In this document: one piece after another, positions 12,101 to 21,730 of the stretch
How the letters are laid out: each line of letters begins with the position of its first letter
Numbering within the stretch: position 1 is the stretch's first letter
Assembly: GCA_002633025.1 (NCBI GenBank)
Contig: NMRB01000071.1
Coordinates: forward strand, 503,156-567,155
DNA: 64,000 nucleotides
DNA from: Notospermus geniculatus
Taxonomy: Eukaryota > Nemertea > Pilidiophora > Heteronemertea > Lineidae
Reading direction: 5' to 3'
The notes under the pieces: model-generated
Told to the model about the DNA's origin: nothing
Seen by the model: the letters and a program-made list of their open reading frames with translations, nothing else
The model's database searches: none
Translations under genes and position numbers: made by a program

Positions 12101-14724
12101 GCCTATAGCCTATACGGTAGGCCTACTGGAAGTTGGAGCACAACCAAAAATCGATAGGCCCTACCCTAGGCATGCTAGGCCTAGGCCTAGGATGCATGAT
12201 CTGACACACTCGGCTACACATGGCAATATGAAGCTAATGACCAAGCCGTTCTCAAGTATGGAGCAGAGCACAAAGTCCAAGATGGTCACCAGTTGGCCAT
12301 ATATTGCCATTTGAAGTTGGAGCTGATGATGATGAGATCACATAAAGCATGGTGAGCTGTGCAGAAAGGCTGTTCTTGCTTTTACTTTAGTCAGCACAAG
12401 CCCACAGGAAGTTTGACATCATCCACAGACAGCATACAATGGTGACATCATCAGCAGTGCAAAAAGGCTATTCTTGCTTTCCTGTCAGCACACTTTGGCT
12501 TGGGTATGAGACTCCAGTTGCATATTACCAGTGGCAGGCAGTGCAGTTGCACCTACCTTTGTATTCTAATATACCACACTTGGTTAATTAGCAACTGTAC
12601 AAAGCATGAAAGTGAACATTTCACTGCGTAAAGATGAGCAGTGTTGTCTCTGCACAAAACCTGAAAACCATGTGATCCACTGTGCAAGAAGGCTGTTCTT
12701 TCAATTCCCTGCAAGCAGAAATCTACACGAAGTACTGTGATGTCATCAAATCCACAACATAAAATGGTGACATCATCAAGGACATTCACTGAGCATGTTC
12801 AAGTGCTGGGGGGAAATTCAAAAACCCATGTTTTTGATTCATGCAGATTACACCCCCTGGTGGAAAAATTTTGAACAATTTGCCGCTACTGGAGGTGAGG
12901 AAAATATTAAGCAACACAATATATCAGTTACAGTTTGATTTGTTTTCTCGGGACTGAGTAATGAGGATTTTTCATTTTATGGAATACGCCCCCTGGAGAG
13001 CAGAATGTAGGTCAAATCGCGGAAATTTTTGGTTCTGTTTCGAGCCCTTCCTTGGGCCTAACACTCCACCAAATTTCAGGGCCCTGGGCCTTGCGGTTGC
13101 AAAACGTGCCAGTTTACAGACTACAGACACACACACACACAGACGGACGCCACTCAGTATACATATGAATAGCTCCGCTGACCTTTGGTCAGCTGAGCTA
13201 AAAATNGCTGACCCGGGAACATTGATTCCGAATTTATTTGCGCACATTCTGAACCAATCAGAGCTTGAGATGATTCATTATGATCAGATCTAGCGGGTTA
13301 CACTCAGCATTTTTCGTGAACGGCGGCGGTTTTAACGCCGATGGGCCTGAAAGTGAGGGTGTTATTTTCCCGCCAAAAATACTGCGCCGTGGCGACCAAC
13401 GTGACCAAAACACTCAGTTTTATCCATAGCATGCGAGTTTGATCAACAAAATCGAGTGTAAGTATGTAGAGCAAAGCAAATAATCGATCACCGTTACACA
13501 TATACTTTGAAAAAAGGTCGATAAGACATCGAAATCTTTGTTCCAGAGTCCCAAATTGCACTGTTTGCATAAATTAGCACAATCCAAGATGGCGGCACAT
13601 GAAACGTGGAACGGCTCGAACGGCCAGATCGATGATTCAATCGTGTCTAACTCACCTTGTATGTTGCCGTGGACGATGATAATGATTAAAATGTTGTGTG
13701 AAATCATATAAATGATACCAGAATGTGTGAGTGCGTCTTACAGCTAATATTGGCCAGTTTTGTGCCCGGGTCCGACTTCAAAAAATGCGATCTGTGTTTT
13801 CTCACAGCTGCGACGCCGTGACCTACATCCACGCAGATATGCAGATGAGTTAAATTGATACATTTTGATACATTCGTAAGAATGCGTGGCCGTAACAGTC
13901 GTGGTTAATGGAAAAAAACACTTCCCGATTTTTGATACTCATATCCCGATTAGGCCTAACATGCAAATAGGCCTACACCGATTCCGATATCAGAATCGAA
14001 AACCGCTTCCGAAAAAAGAAACATTGCCAATATTGGAATCGCTGGGCTTCCAAAATCAGAAACGTTTCCAAATTCGGAACTTTCCCGAACTGAGGTAGCC
14101 GCTTAAAACGTCCAAAGAATAGGCTTATTTGATTCGGAGGTAGGCCTACCATGTTTCTATCTACTGGTAATACATTTATGGGGTGTAAATCCAACCGTTA
14201 CAAAGTTAGCTGTACATCGGGTCCCACTATCCTGTACAAAGCGCAGCTGTTGCGTCCATCATGTCCATCGGCTTCCAACGTTGAAGTCAGTTAACAAAAT
14301 TGAATATGCAAATTAAGTTGGTTCCCGCCGTCCGATTTTGGCGGATTTTGGATATGATGTCCAAGGTGACCTAATAAAACATTTAAAGCAAAAAAACCTT
14401 CTGTTGCAATTTGTTCCCGGTTCGCCCAACGATGCGACGCCGGTCATGCATGCCAATCACGCAGCGCCACCACTGCACTGCAGACACTGAGACAGGCACA
14501 CACGGCACCACCGCACCGAAACACAATGCGCGACGAACAAAGCACCATAAGTTTGCAACATCACTACACAAATTTCAAAACATCAAATACGATAATATGG
14601 ATATCAGTTTGTGCTATACTTCACAAAGAAAGTTTTGAAAGCGTTAGATACTGCAAAACGGATGGAATAAGGTCAGAAATACGAGAAATAATGGAGCAAA
14701 TTTCTACTAACGTGCATCAGCCAT
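1..14724 (-). CDS. FET-family RNA-binding protein (FUS/EWSR1/TAF15-like), 3' end off window
   Basis: Nuclear RNA/DNA-binding protein of the FUS/EWSR1/TAF15 (Drosophila cabeza) type, which acts in transcription and splicing. Exons in order of translation: 14712-14724, 11468-11510, 11069-11168, 10660-10789, 9509-9643, 6055-6588, 5011-5038, 3610-3650, 577-725, 325-451 and 103 to beyond base 1. All have AG/GT borders, and split codons join correctly at all ten junctions, giving about 467 residues in the window. Order of parts: Tyr/Ser/Gln/Gly low-complexity region, a Pro/Gln block, short Gly-Arg segments, an RRM with RNP2-like TIYVSNLP, then RGRGG and RGG motifs. The RanBP2-type zinc finger and C-terminal RGG box expected in the family would lie off the left edge. 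The first exon is the least certain. Which vertebrate member is closest cannot be told; invertebrates usually have a single pro-orthologue. Confidence 0.9.
325..725 (-). CDS. FET RRM exons
   Basis: Exon 577-725 carries TIYVSNLPGNTSEEMLEMVF, the first beta strand (RNP2) and helix of an RRM. Exon 325-451 carries KKTGNNMIRIYKDNKTGQVD, then IIGYEDMEAANDAVSRFN. The order and the KTGxPMIxIYxDKxTG-like centre match the unusual RRM of EWSR1/FUS, whose loop before RNP1 is Lys/Thr/Gly-rich. The fold closes in the next exon (TMFEGNNIKVEMAMK), which then runs into RGRGG. Confidence 0.92.
3610..5038 (-). CDS. Two FET micro-exons encoding Gly-Arg segments
   Basis: Exon 5011-5038 (28 nt, GGRDNSYS) has a TTCCAG acceptor and GTAAGC donor. 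Exon 3610-3650 (41 nt, GGRGSYGGNSSMG) has a TTACAG acceptor and GTAAGT donor. Neither length is a multiple of three, but together they are 69 nt. Skipping one breaks the frame; skipping both keeps it. They supply the first Gly/Arg segment between the low-complexity domain and the RRM, a place where FET proteins are arginine-methylated. Confidence 0.8.
6055..6588 (-). CDS. FET Pro/Gln-rich exon
   Basis: A 534-nt exon with AG at 6589-6590 and donor GTAAAC. It starts with YSQPPP repeats, runs through a poly-Pro/Gln stretch (PPPQLQQPPPQQPPP) and ends in Gly-Pro-Pro repeats with QHHSGPPFQ. This is much richer in proline than human FUS and nearer in flavour to the EWSR1 SYGQ domain. The long open frame on the other strand here (6181-6627) is a by-product of the biased composition. 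The exon is phase-symmetric. Confidence 0.85.
9278..9390. mobile_element. Hairpin MITE with TA target site
   Basis: Nearly complete palindrome of about 113 bp starting GGGGCCATATTCATAAAGGG, flanked by TA. Termini resemble those of the hairpin at 17811-17920 (GGGCC..TTCATAAAG). Confidence 0.8.
9509..11510 (-). CDS. FET low-complexity exons (four exons)
   Basis: Exons 11468-11510, 11069-11168, 10660-10789 and 9509-9643 encode Tyr-rich degenerate repeats such as SYTYGAYGATG, SYGSSAYGGYDQ and TSYGQTASYSQNSYSQ. Such (G/S)Y(G/S/Q) repeats form the prion-like assembly domain of FET proteins. Exon 9509-9643 begins and ends in the same phase, as does the following Pro/Gln exon, so either could be skipped without losing frame. 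The introns hold a piggyBac-like element (9745-10596) and, just below the set, a hairpin MITE (9278-9390). Confidence 0.85.
9745..10596. mobile_element. piggyBac-like non-autonomous element
   Basis: Terminal inverted repeats CCCTTAGCACACTGC and GCAGTGTGCTAAGGG are flanked on both sides by TTAA (9741-9744 and 10597-10600), the piggyBac target site. CTGGCGAGT-type subterminal repeats follow the left end. No transposase frame. It sits in an FET intron. Confidence 0.85.
12960..13210. repeat. Dispersed SINE/retroposon-tail-like repeat
   Basis: GC-biased segment with CAAATTTCAGGGCCCTGG, an ACACACACAC run, GACGGACGCC and the end word GGTCAGCTGAGCTAAAAA. The arrangement resembles the 3' tail of a retroposon. 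It is a judgement by eye. Confidence 0.4.
13589..13711 (+). other. Short ORF with strong start context (possible 5' exon)
   Basis: AAGATGGCGGC at 13586-13596 is both a good start context and a YY1-type promoter word. The frame (MAAHETWNGSNGQIDD...) runs 40 codons to TAA at 13711. A GTATGT donor at 13659 would end an exon after 23 codons. It does not join in frame to the KXD1-like coding exon, so it would be an upstream ORF or 5' leader if it belongs to that transcript. No homology recognised. Confidence 0.25.
14712..14724 (-). CDS. Probable first coding exon of the FET-like gene
   Basis: ATG GCT GAT GCA C is followed by a GTTAGT donor. Joined to the exon at 11510 it reads MADAHYSYGG, close to the Met-Ala-Ser-x-Asp-Tyr starts of FUS and EWSR1, and the phase fits. 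The donor is mediocre (C at -1). A rival exon ends at 13658 with a stronger donor (AAG/GTGAGT) and also fits the phase, but would give an Ile-rich start unlike any FET protein. A ZNF143-type promoter word lies about 25 bp upstream of this ATG, which supports a 5' end here. Confidence 0.5.
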
Positions 14725-14770
14725 GATGATTATAATGAGGAGAAACCAATCCCAGAATGCACCAAGTATT
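14725..14770 (-). promoter_or_regulatory. Putative FET promoter with ZNF143/SBS-like word
   Basis: TCCCAGAATGCA at 14750-14761 matches the core of the ZNF143/THAP11 (SBS) promoter element, next to CCAAT at 14746-14750. It lies about 25 bp upstream of the proposed FET start codon, where such elements are often found in conserved housekeeping promoters. It may serve both the FET gene (minus) and the KXD1-like gene (plus). Confidence 0.4.
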
Positions 14771-14879
14771 AAATTGGGTGTTACTCCGCGAAGCAAATAA
14801 GGCTACCCCAATTAAAATTCTGTTTAGCGGGCGAAACCTTAGAAAATCAATTAAGAGCATGCACTTCAGGTGATGCACA

Positions 14880-15115
14880 GGCAAATTAAGATAGGCCTAA
14901 AGGCAAAACTAGAAAAGGCCATCAAGAAAAGGCAAAAAGAAACAGAGGCAAAATAGGAAAAGGCGATATCGAAAAAGGCAAATAGGGACAAAGTAAATGA
15001 GATATAACGCGAAGAGAAGGCGAAATGAGAGAAGGTGAATCGGGAAAAGGCAAAATGCTGATGAATATTCTTTTTGAAGGCGAAATGGGAAAAGGCAAAA
15101 TAATAAGGCGAAATG
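14880..15115. repeat. Imperfect minisatellite-like AAAAGGCAAA repeats
   Basis: Degenerate copies of a 12-17 bp unit around GAAAAGGCAAAATGGG, for example at 14909, 14943, 14957, 15044 and 15082. The repeats keep three reverse frames open with PheAlaPheSer-like runs, which explains the ORFs there. They lie in the FET-KXD1 intergenic region. Confidence 0.6.
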
Positions 15116-15352
15116 GGCATGAACCGATATAACACCGGCGTGAATGGTGAAGTAAGCGGGAAAGTAATTGCAGCGCCACCAATCGAAGCAACAAAAATTC
15201 CGCGGAATACTAAGTAGGCCTATGTATGCGCATCCTGAGAATCTCAGGTCATTTACGGTCGTACCCTCCCTCAATGAACCAAGCGCGAGTTGGGGACCCT
15301 GGGTGCGAGGATGGATGTATGCGATGACGATGCCGTTGGTGTCGACATACTA

Positions 15353-15500
15353 GGGAGGTTTCGAAATCAAATGATAAACGTAAACGTTAACGACAACGTT
15401 ATTTTTGCACCGAAAATGCAATATAAAATCTGGTTGATGTGTAGTACGAAAAATAACGTTGTCGTAAAGTTTTGTTTATCGTTTGATTTCGAAACCTCCC
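15353..15500. mobile_element. TA-flanked MITE
   Basis: GGGAGGTTTCGAAATCAAA at the left and its complement at the right, with TA at both borders. The inverted repeats extend about 55 bp with mismatches. Confidence 0.75.
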
Positions 15501-16149
15501 TATTAGGCCCCTAGTGCCGACAGTACTTTCGAAACCGAATTACTCCTATCATCATTTCACATTTGGCGCAGGGAACTATGTTTTGATGGGGAACGCTGAA
15601 CTCAGGCCAATACGATTTAGGTCATGAGGTAGACAGTACGAAGTGCGTCAAATTGGGATGCCGAAGACAATTTTGTGACTGACCTGACCGGTCATCAGAG
15701 AAACTGTCAAAGGCCTGTAGTCTGTCTGGACGACCACAACAAACCCGGAAGTAAATATTAATTTTGCATGGTTTGTCATGCATGTCATGTTTGTCATCAT
15801 CTGATCATGGTCATCATGGTCATGTTTGTCTCAGACATATCAGACAAACTGCATTTGTTCTTGTGAATTAGGTAAAATTTGAATCAGACAAACCAACTAC
15901 AGATTTGATTAAAATCATTAGAGACGAGCTTGACGCGAGACAAAAGTCAAATCTCACCAGATCAGAAATCACCAGATCACACCACACACATGATATGATA
16001 GTGATACAACTTTTTAGCAGAGCAGCCAGCCACACTTCGGACACTACCACTGACACTGTACCTGTGTCTGTTGGGTATGTAGGTAGTGTAGGCCCCTATA
16101 GATAGTAGTGTGTAGCCTACATACCATGCATACCCAACAGACAGTGGGT

Positions 16150-16264
16150 CAAGTATGGTATAGCGGGCCAAGCCATGGGAAGTGACACATCTCCATACAT
16201 TGCCGCTTATTCCGTGTACACACTCAGTGCACTTCCCATGGCTTGGCCCGCTATACCATACTTG
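16150..16264. repeat. Perfect 35-bp inverted repeat
   Basis: CAAGTATGGTATAGCGGGCC... at 16150-16184 is exactly reversed at 16230-16264, with a 45-bp loop. A foldback-type element upstream of the KXD1-like gene. Confidence 0.8.
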
Positions 16265-16540
16265 NCGACATAATATATATTGTATGCTCAGTATAGGCAG
16301 GCTATTTTTAGGCCTAATCTCCATCTGCTAATCAGGTGTTAGTCACGGACTGGCAGCAGTTCGTTAGGCCTAAAACGACTTGTGAATAAGGTCCCAGGTC
16401 CTGGACCGATAACTCTGGTCTCCGAACATAACATCATGCTAATAGGCCTATGGCCAAATATTCAAAGTCGTGAATATTGTGACTATCCCAGGTCCCTACT
16501 CATCATCATCATGCTCATCCAATTTACTTTCTCTCTATAG

Positions 16541-17621
16541 GCCAACTCGGACAACAAGACCACTGTACTGTACCGGTACTACTATACCATACCGGGCTTA
16601 CACAAGATGGATGACACTCCAAGCGGCCACGATGATGTACCTGAACCAAGAGAACTTAAGTCGTCTGAAGTTTTCATCAAGACACTGGCTGATTTTGTTG
16701 ATAAAAATGATGTACGGACAATGGTTGAGGATCAGAGACACATGTAAGGATTCTGTGATATCTGATGGCTGATATGAGGCTATGAGTATGAAAAGCAATA
16801 CTAAGTAATGTGTGGCCTTGTGAGTTGTTATGCTGCAACTGTGTCTAGCAAAGATAGCTATATGCCCTACAAATCAACAGTACATTTGCTTTACTGATGA
16901 TTATTTTTGTTTTTTTGCAGGTTGAGCCGATTTGAAAAAACCAATGAAATGCTGCTTAACTTCAATGTATTGTCTGCAAGCCGTTATGGAGCCTCAGTCC
17001 AGGAATTCAAGAAGCACACCCAGTTACTTGTTGACATGAAGAAGGACCTTGATTCCATATTCAGGCGTATCAGGTTAGAACATTCAGAATATCTCTTATG
17101 ATCTTTTTCATTATAAACAAAGGTTATCTTTCATTGAGAAACATTGAGAGGTGATGTTTTCTATTATGCATGTATTGAGTGGTTGTTTTTCACCCCAGTT
17201 TTTTTCCACCTCACCACAGGTGAATACTTCAAAAGACATGTGATTTGTCCTTCTAAAAAAACCTTGGTTTAGCTAATCTGTCAGAGTAAAAATCAGAATG
17301 TGGTCCTTTTAGGTGCAAATAATGTAAATAAAATTCCTCATAACAAGTTATTCCCTTTCTAGGAATCTTAAACAAACATTGAGTAAGCAGTACCCAAAGG
17401 CCTTTAATAAATGTGGTGAAGTCTACGATGTCATGGAAGCAGAAGAAGATGAAATTTGTATTCCTGTTCCAAGGAGTCCAAATGTGAGTATTCCCAGGAC
17501 TCAATCAAAGGATGGCGACACTAGTGTTGGAGTCGAGTCTGGACTTGCAGAAATAAAAATTACAGGTGAACCTGAGAACGTGTCCTCTGTGAGGCTGTCT
17601 GCAGATAAGCCAAAGTCTTGA
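16541..17621 (+). CDS. KXD1: KxDL motif-containing protein 1-like (BORC/BLOC-1-related subunit)
   Basis: Three exons: 16541-16743 (coding from ATG 16607), 16921-17073 and 17363-17621. All phases agree and give 182 residues; human KXD1 is about the same length. The family signature is clear: [17 protein letters not shown], then [16 protein letters not shown], which contains the K-x-D-L motif. KXD1 is a small coiled-coil subunit of BORC, which positions lysosomes, and interacts with BLOC-1 proteins. The N-terminal 45 residues are acidic and poorly conserved in the family. The C-terminal third (after [16 protein letters not shown]) is Ser/Thr/Glu-rich and probably unstructured. The first exon has a good pyrimidine tract (CTTTCTCTCTATAG) ahead of a 66-nt leader. 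The gene diverges from the FET-like gene and converges on the voltage-sensor gene. Confidence 0.9.
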
Positions 17622-17810
17622 CAACCTGTGAGCAATTAATTGATGAACCTGTATTCTCTGTGATGGTGATATTGTTTTTTAGAGGATGTGTACTTCTCCC
17701 TCTCGTGTTCCTGACATTTGGAGAGCAGAAAATGATCAACTTCTGTAAGGAAAAGGCGGAATGAATTCATCATTATGGTGTTGTGCCTTATCAGAAAGTT
17801 GTAGAGTTCT

Positions 17811-17920
17811 GGGGCCTGTTTCATAAAGTGACTTTAAGCTAATGGTACCATTAACTTAATGCATTTTCCATTTGGTTAAAGGTACCATTAGCTTAAAGTC
17901 ACTTTATGAAACAGGCCCCT
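17811..17920. mobile_element. Hairpin MITE downstream of the KXD1-like gene
   Basis: Perfect 39-bp arms (GGGGCCTGTTTCATAAAGTG and its complement) around a 32-bp loop. Probably within the KXD1-like 3' UTR. Confidence 0.8.
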
Positions 17921-20434
17921 GGACAAATTCTATACAGAACCCGGCACCACCATCTTCAGGTGGAATATTTATTTGTATTTATTTGTTAGCAATTATTGTT
18001 GTGCAAAAAAATAAAGGTGTCATAGAATATAGGTTCTTTGATTTTGTGTATTTCCTGCCAGCCACTTTGGAGCCACTTGATTTCAATCCTGCAAAGGAAA
18101 GGCAAAAAATGTCTTGAATTGAATCTCATAGACCAGCGCATTCCTGAATTATGAAGAATGCCTAAAAAGAAGATGATAAAGATCACAGTACATGTATTTC
18201 TCAAAAACAAAGATATTTATTTCATTCAGTACCATGTTCGACTCAAATTACAGTACAAACTCCTTCCAAGTTTACCACATACAGTGGTGCTTTCTGAACT
18301 GAAATGCATTAAAATCTAGAACTTTCTTGTTGTTCACCTCAGTAGAATCAACCCTACACAAGAAATGTAACACAATCATAATCAGCAAAACTTATGTACA
18401 CAAGAGTTTTATACATATAAACAAAGTGCAGAATAACTAGAATATGGACTCTGGAATAAGTTACTAATTGTGCTAAAATGCACAGCTAAAATGGTAGACA
18501 GATAAAACGTGCAAAAAACACAAGCAGTGATATGTAATGTATAGAGGAGGTCACAATGCCAGGGAAGCAGTGATTGTGTATGAAGGAACACAGTTACAAA
18601 TTGAATAGTTTCATCATGATATAAAAGCATCAATTCAAAGCTGATTGAGGAGCATCAGTGTCACAGTTATCCTCTAGGTGGCACTGTGTAGCCAACCTCT
18701 GGCCAGCACTGGAAGTTGTGACTTACAACTTAACTGCAAGATTTATCAGGTGTGTGCGAGATCAAACTCATGGAAATTACCTGAGCAGAATACTTTGCAT
18801 TGGGCTATGAACCCTCTGTCACTAATGGAAATGGTTCTGGGGTGGTCAGCTCATATAGCCCAAAAATCTTGTGGTAGACCTCAAATTTACCTTATTCATA
18901 TTGCTAAACCTACTGACAATATCCCAAAATGCACTGGCACAGATTTGGCATTGTACATCATCAACATTGGGATATGGAAGATTTTATCAAGAATAACTGA
19001 AATAAAATGCAAAGTGATCCCCCTAGAATAATATAGCACCTATGTCATGTATACTGGTCTGAATACAAACACTAAAACAGAAAGAAGTTGCCTAAATTCA
19101 ACACGACCATAACATGTATATGGGTCAACAATTCAATATCTTGACAAGCAGGATGTAACTTCTTTTGAATCGGATATGATCAATGAGACATTTTAAGTCA
19201 CTCAATGTTGCCAGGAATGTAACAAGCATGGACAGAACCGTGATGTTTCTTCTGGTACTTGATCCAGGACATGAATGTACTGTAAACCCTATAATTCCCC
19301 CAATAAATTTCACACTAAAAAAACACCTTTCATCTTATTTCATCCATATTTGCATGACCAAATCAAAATAGATATCAATACTTTTGTCTTTTTAAGGCCT
19401 TTCACTTCAACAAATTTCCCAACAAAGTCATGTTAAGTTGAAAGGCCATTGCTTTGTTTTTAAGTCATTTTGTTGGATAGCCAGACCAACTTAGATAAAC
19501 CTAAGTTAAAACGCATGTACACTGAAGTTGAAATCAACCTGTACTCTGAGAAAATAGATAGAATTGATGATGACATGCATGTGTTTTTAGGCCTACCGAG
19601 TCACTTAAGTACTTCAGACGGCATCATTTCACCTAAACTCATAAAAATTCCACAAAGCACAGCACAATGAACTGCGAAGTGATGCCATAGGTACACAGTC
19701 TGCCGAGTTAAGAAGTATACCAGCCATCAATCAGCCAAGACTGAAATATGACAACAAAAATACTATTTGCAGCTTAAGACCTGCAAGACCTTACCGTTCA
19801 CACCTCCCTGCAAACCCAGCTTTGTTCATTAACACAACATGCACAAACCTACTTTTATATACACTAAAATGATACATACAAAATCTTGGAAAATCATACA
19901 AAACATACTACAGTATGATGCAGTAGTACTGCAGGGACCTGTACACATAACAATATATATACCGACCAGCTCAATATACCAACTCTATGTTGTAAAGCAA
20001 CAGCACGTGATACGGAAGGATTCTAGACTGAAGAGAGAGGGTGCAAACAGCTGGAATGGTACCCAGGGTATGCCTGTGGGTACAGAAGTACTTCTCATGC
20101 ACATACATTTCTAATGCCCGATACAAATTCAAATGCCTCAGAAACCATAATGAACCACAATGAAAGAGAAACAGAGAAATGCCGAAATTTTATGCAATCA
20201 TCAAACACACATAATACAGTAAAACTTGCATTTTTTGGACTCAATTGGACCAGAAATTTGACCAGAAATTTTCGTTGTTATACATGTATGTAATATCTGT
20301 TTTATGTGAAAGTCGCAATAGAAATGCTTTGGACTGAGACTGGAGTTTCAGTCCGTTCTATACGAGGATCCATTATATGCGAGTCCGTTACATGTACCAT
20401 ATATGGTACATGTATATGCAGGTTTACTGTAGTT

Positions 20435-20651
20435 AGTATAGAGGAATCCCATGTGACGTCATCAAGGCCACGTTGGCCGTCAAATTGACCACGTGTTTCC
20501 TGAAGGAACGTCACAATGACGTTATTTCGTGTGGTGTCTCGTCGCGTCAGGCGGAACGTCAATCCACGTGTAGCACCCTATTGACGCCAGTTTGCGTCAT
20601 TTTGACGGCCAGTCACATGACTTGATGACGTCCGTGGGATTCCTCTATACT
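20435..20651. mobile_element. MITE rich in ACGTCA words
   Basis: Termini AGTATAGAGGAATCCCA and TGGGATTCCTCTATACT. The interior has many TGACGT/ACGTCA half-sites and two CACGTG-like words. Confidence 0.8.
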
Positions 20652-21730
20652 GTTTGGCGATTACACAGCAAGGACAACAGTACATTGATTTGGGACACAC
20701 TACTAGCATACACCTTTACTATATACATGTATATGTACAGTTCGTTCTTCTTAAACATGGTGGGCTGACAACTGAAAGACTTTGAAATGTCTATGTACAG
20801 ATCTTGGTTTGGTAATAATAGCTACAAATACTAATACTAAATACTTACACCTTAAAAATTTCTCTGAAACGATCAGACCTACATAAGAACTCTTACACAA
20901 GTCAGGAACTGTGACATTTTCAATGTCCTCCTCTTGTTTACATTGATACTGAGTTTACATTTTCAGATTTCTACTACTTGAATGGACGGTAATAGTGGAA
21001 TCTATCAACAAATGCAACATAAACATTGGAATGTGGCGAGATCATCTGTGGAATGTACACAATGACAAAAAATATAAGTAATTTTTACATCAAGGAGGAA
21101 TAAAATATAACTTAACAAAACAGGACCGGTAATACTTACATGGGTGATTAAACCCATTTTACAGAGATTTCAAAATGTAATGCTCTTGGATACTGTGATC
21201 ACACCCAGAAGTAACTAAAAGAGATTCCTAACTGTAAACTTGAACAAAGTTTAATGCAGTGAACAGCATAAGTTACATATCTCAAGCCATATTCCTACTG
21301 GTAGATGGGATGAAAGATTTTGTTCACTTATGTTTTAAATGCTCGAGAAGAGAAATCTTTGTATGTATTCAACTCTGCATTTGCCATGACTTTGTTGCGG
21401 TGGTTTCGAACAGCATTTTATCTGCTGACTCTTCATTATTTCTCACTTTAAAGAGAAGTAATTGGAACACCCTCCTGAAAAAAAGAAAATATGCATATTG
21501 TGTAGAAAAGTTCAACGAAACAACATGCAGTCAGTCCATCCTTCACACCACTGAACACAACTGAATCTCAAAATCAGAACCTTGAACCTACACATCATGA
21601 GCAAACCTTTTGCCTTGTACCGGTATACTGTTTTGATGCCCAAAACTAAAACCAAACCAGGTTTCTTTTTTTCTACAGCAAAATGTGATTTTTCTGAGAA
21701 AGACCAATATTCCACGTGATCCTTCCACAA

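Larger units (their letters stand above)
14770..16540. other. Intergenic region between the divergent FET-like and KXD1-like genes
   Basis: No coding exon is visible. It holds the AAAAGGCAAA repeats, a TA-flanked MITE (15353-15500), a perfect 35-bp inverted repeat (16150-16264) and several TAGGCCTA words. Leader exons and promoters for either gene may lie here but cannot be pinned down. Confidence 0.5.
17622..21730. other. Convergent 3' flanks of the KXD1-like and voltage-sensor genes
   Basis: No coding exon is visible. On the plus strand AATAAA near 18010 could end the KXD1-like transcript. On the minus strand TTTATT near 18213 reads as AATAAA and could end a long (about 3.5 kb) 3' UTR of the voltage-sensor gene. 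The region contains a perfect hairpin MITE (17811-17920) and a CRE-rich MITE (20435-20651). Confidence 0.4.

Noticed and set aside
13658-13707. Alternative first FET exon with strong donor
   Set aside because: The phase fits, but it would begin with an Ile-rich hydrophobic stretch unlike any FET protein; kept only as an alternative.
14866-15274. Three overlapping Phe-rich reverse ORFs
   Set aside because: Generated by the AAAAGGCAAA repeat.
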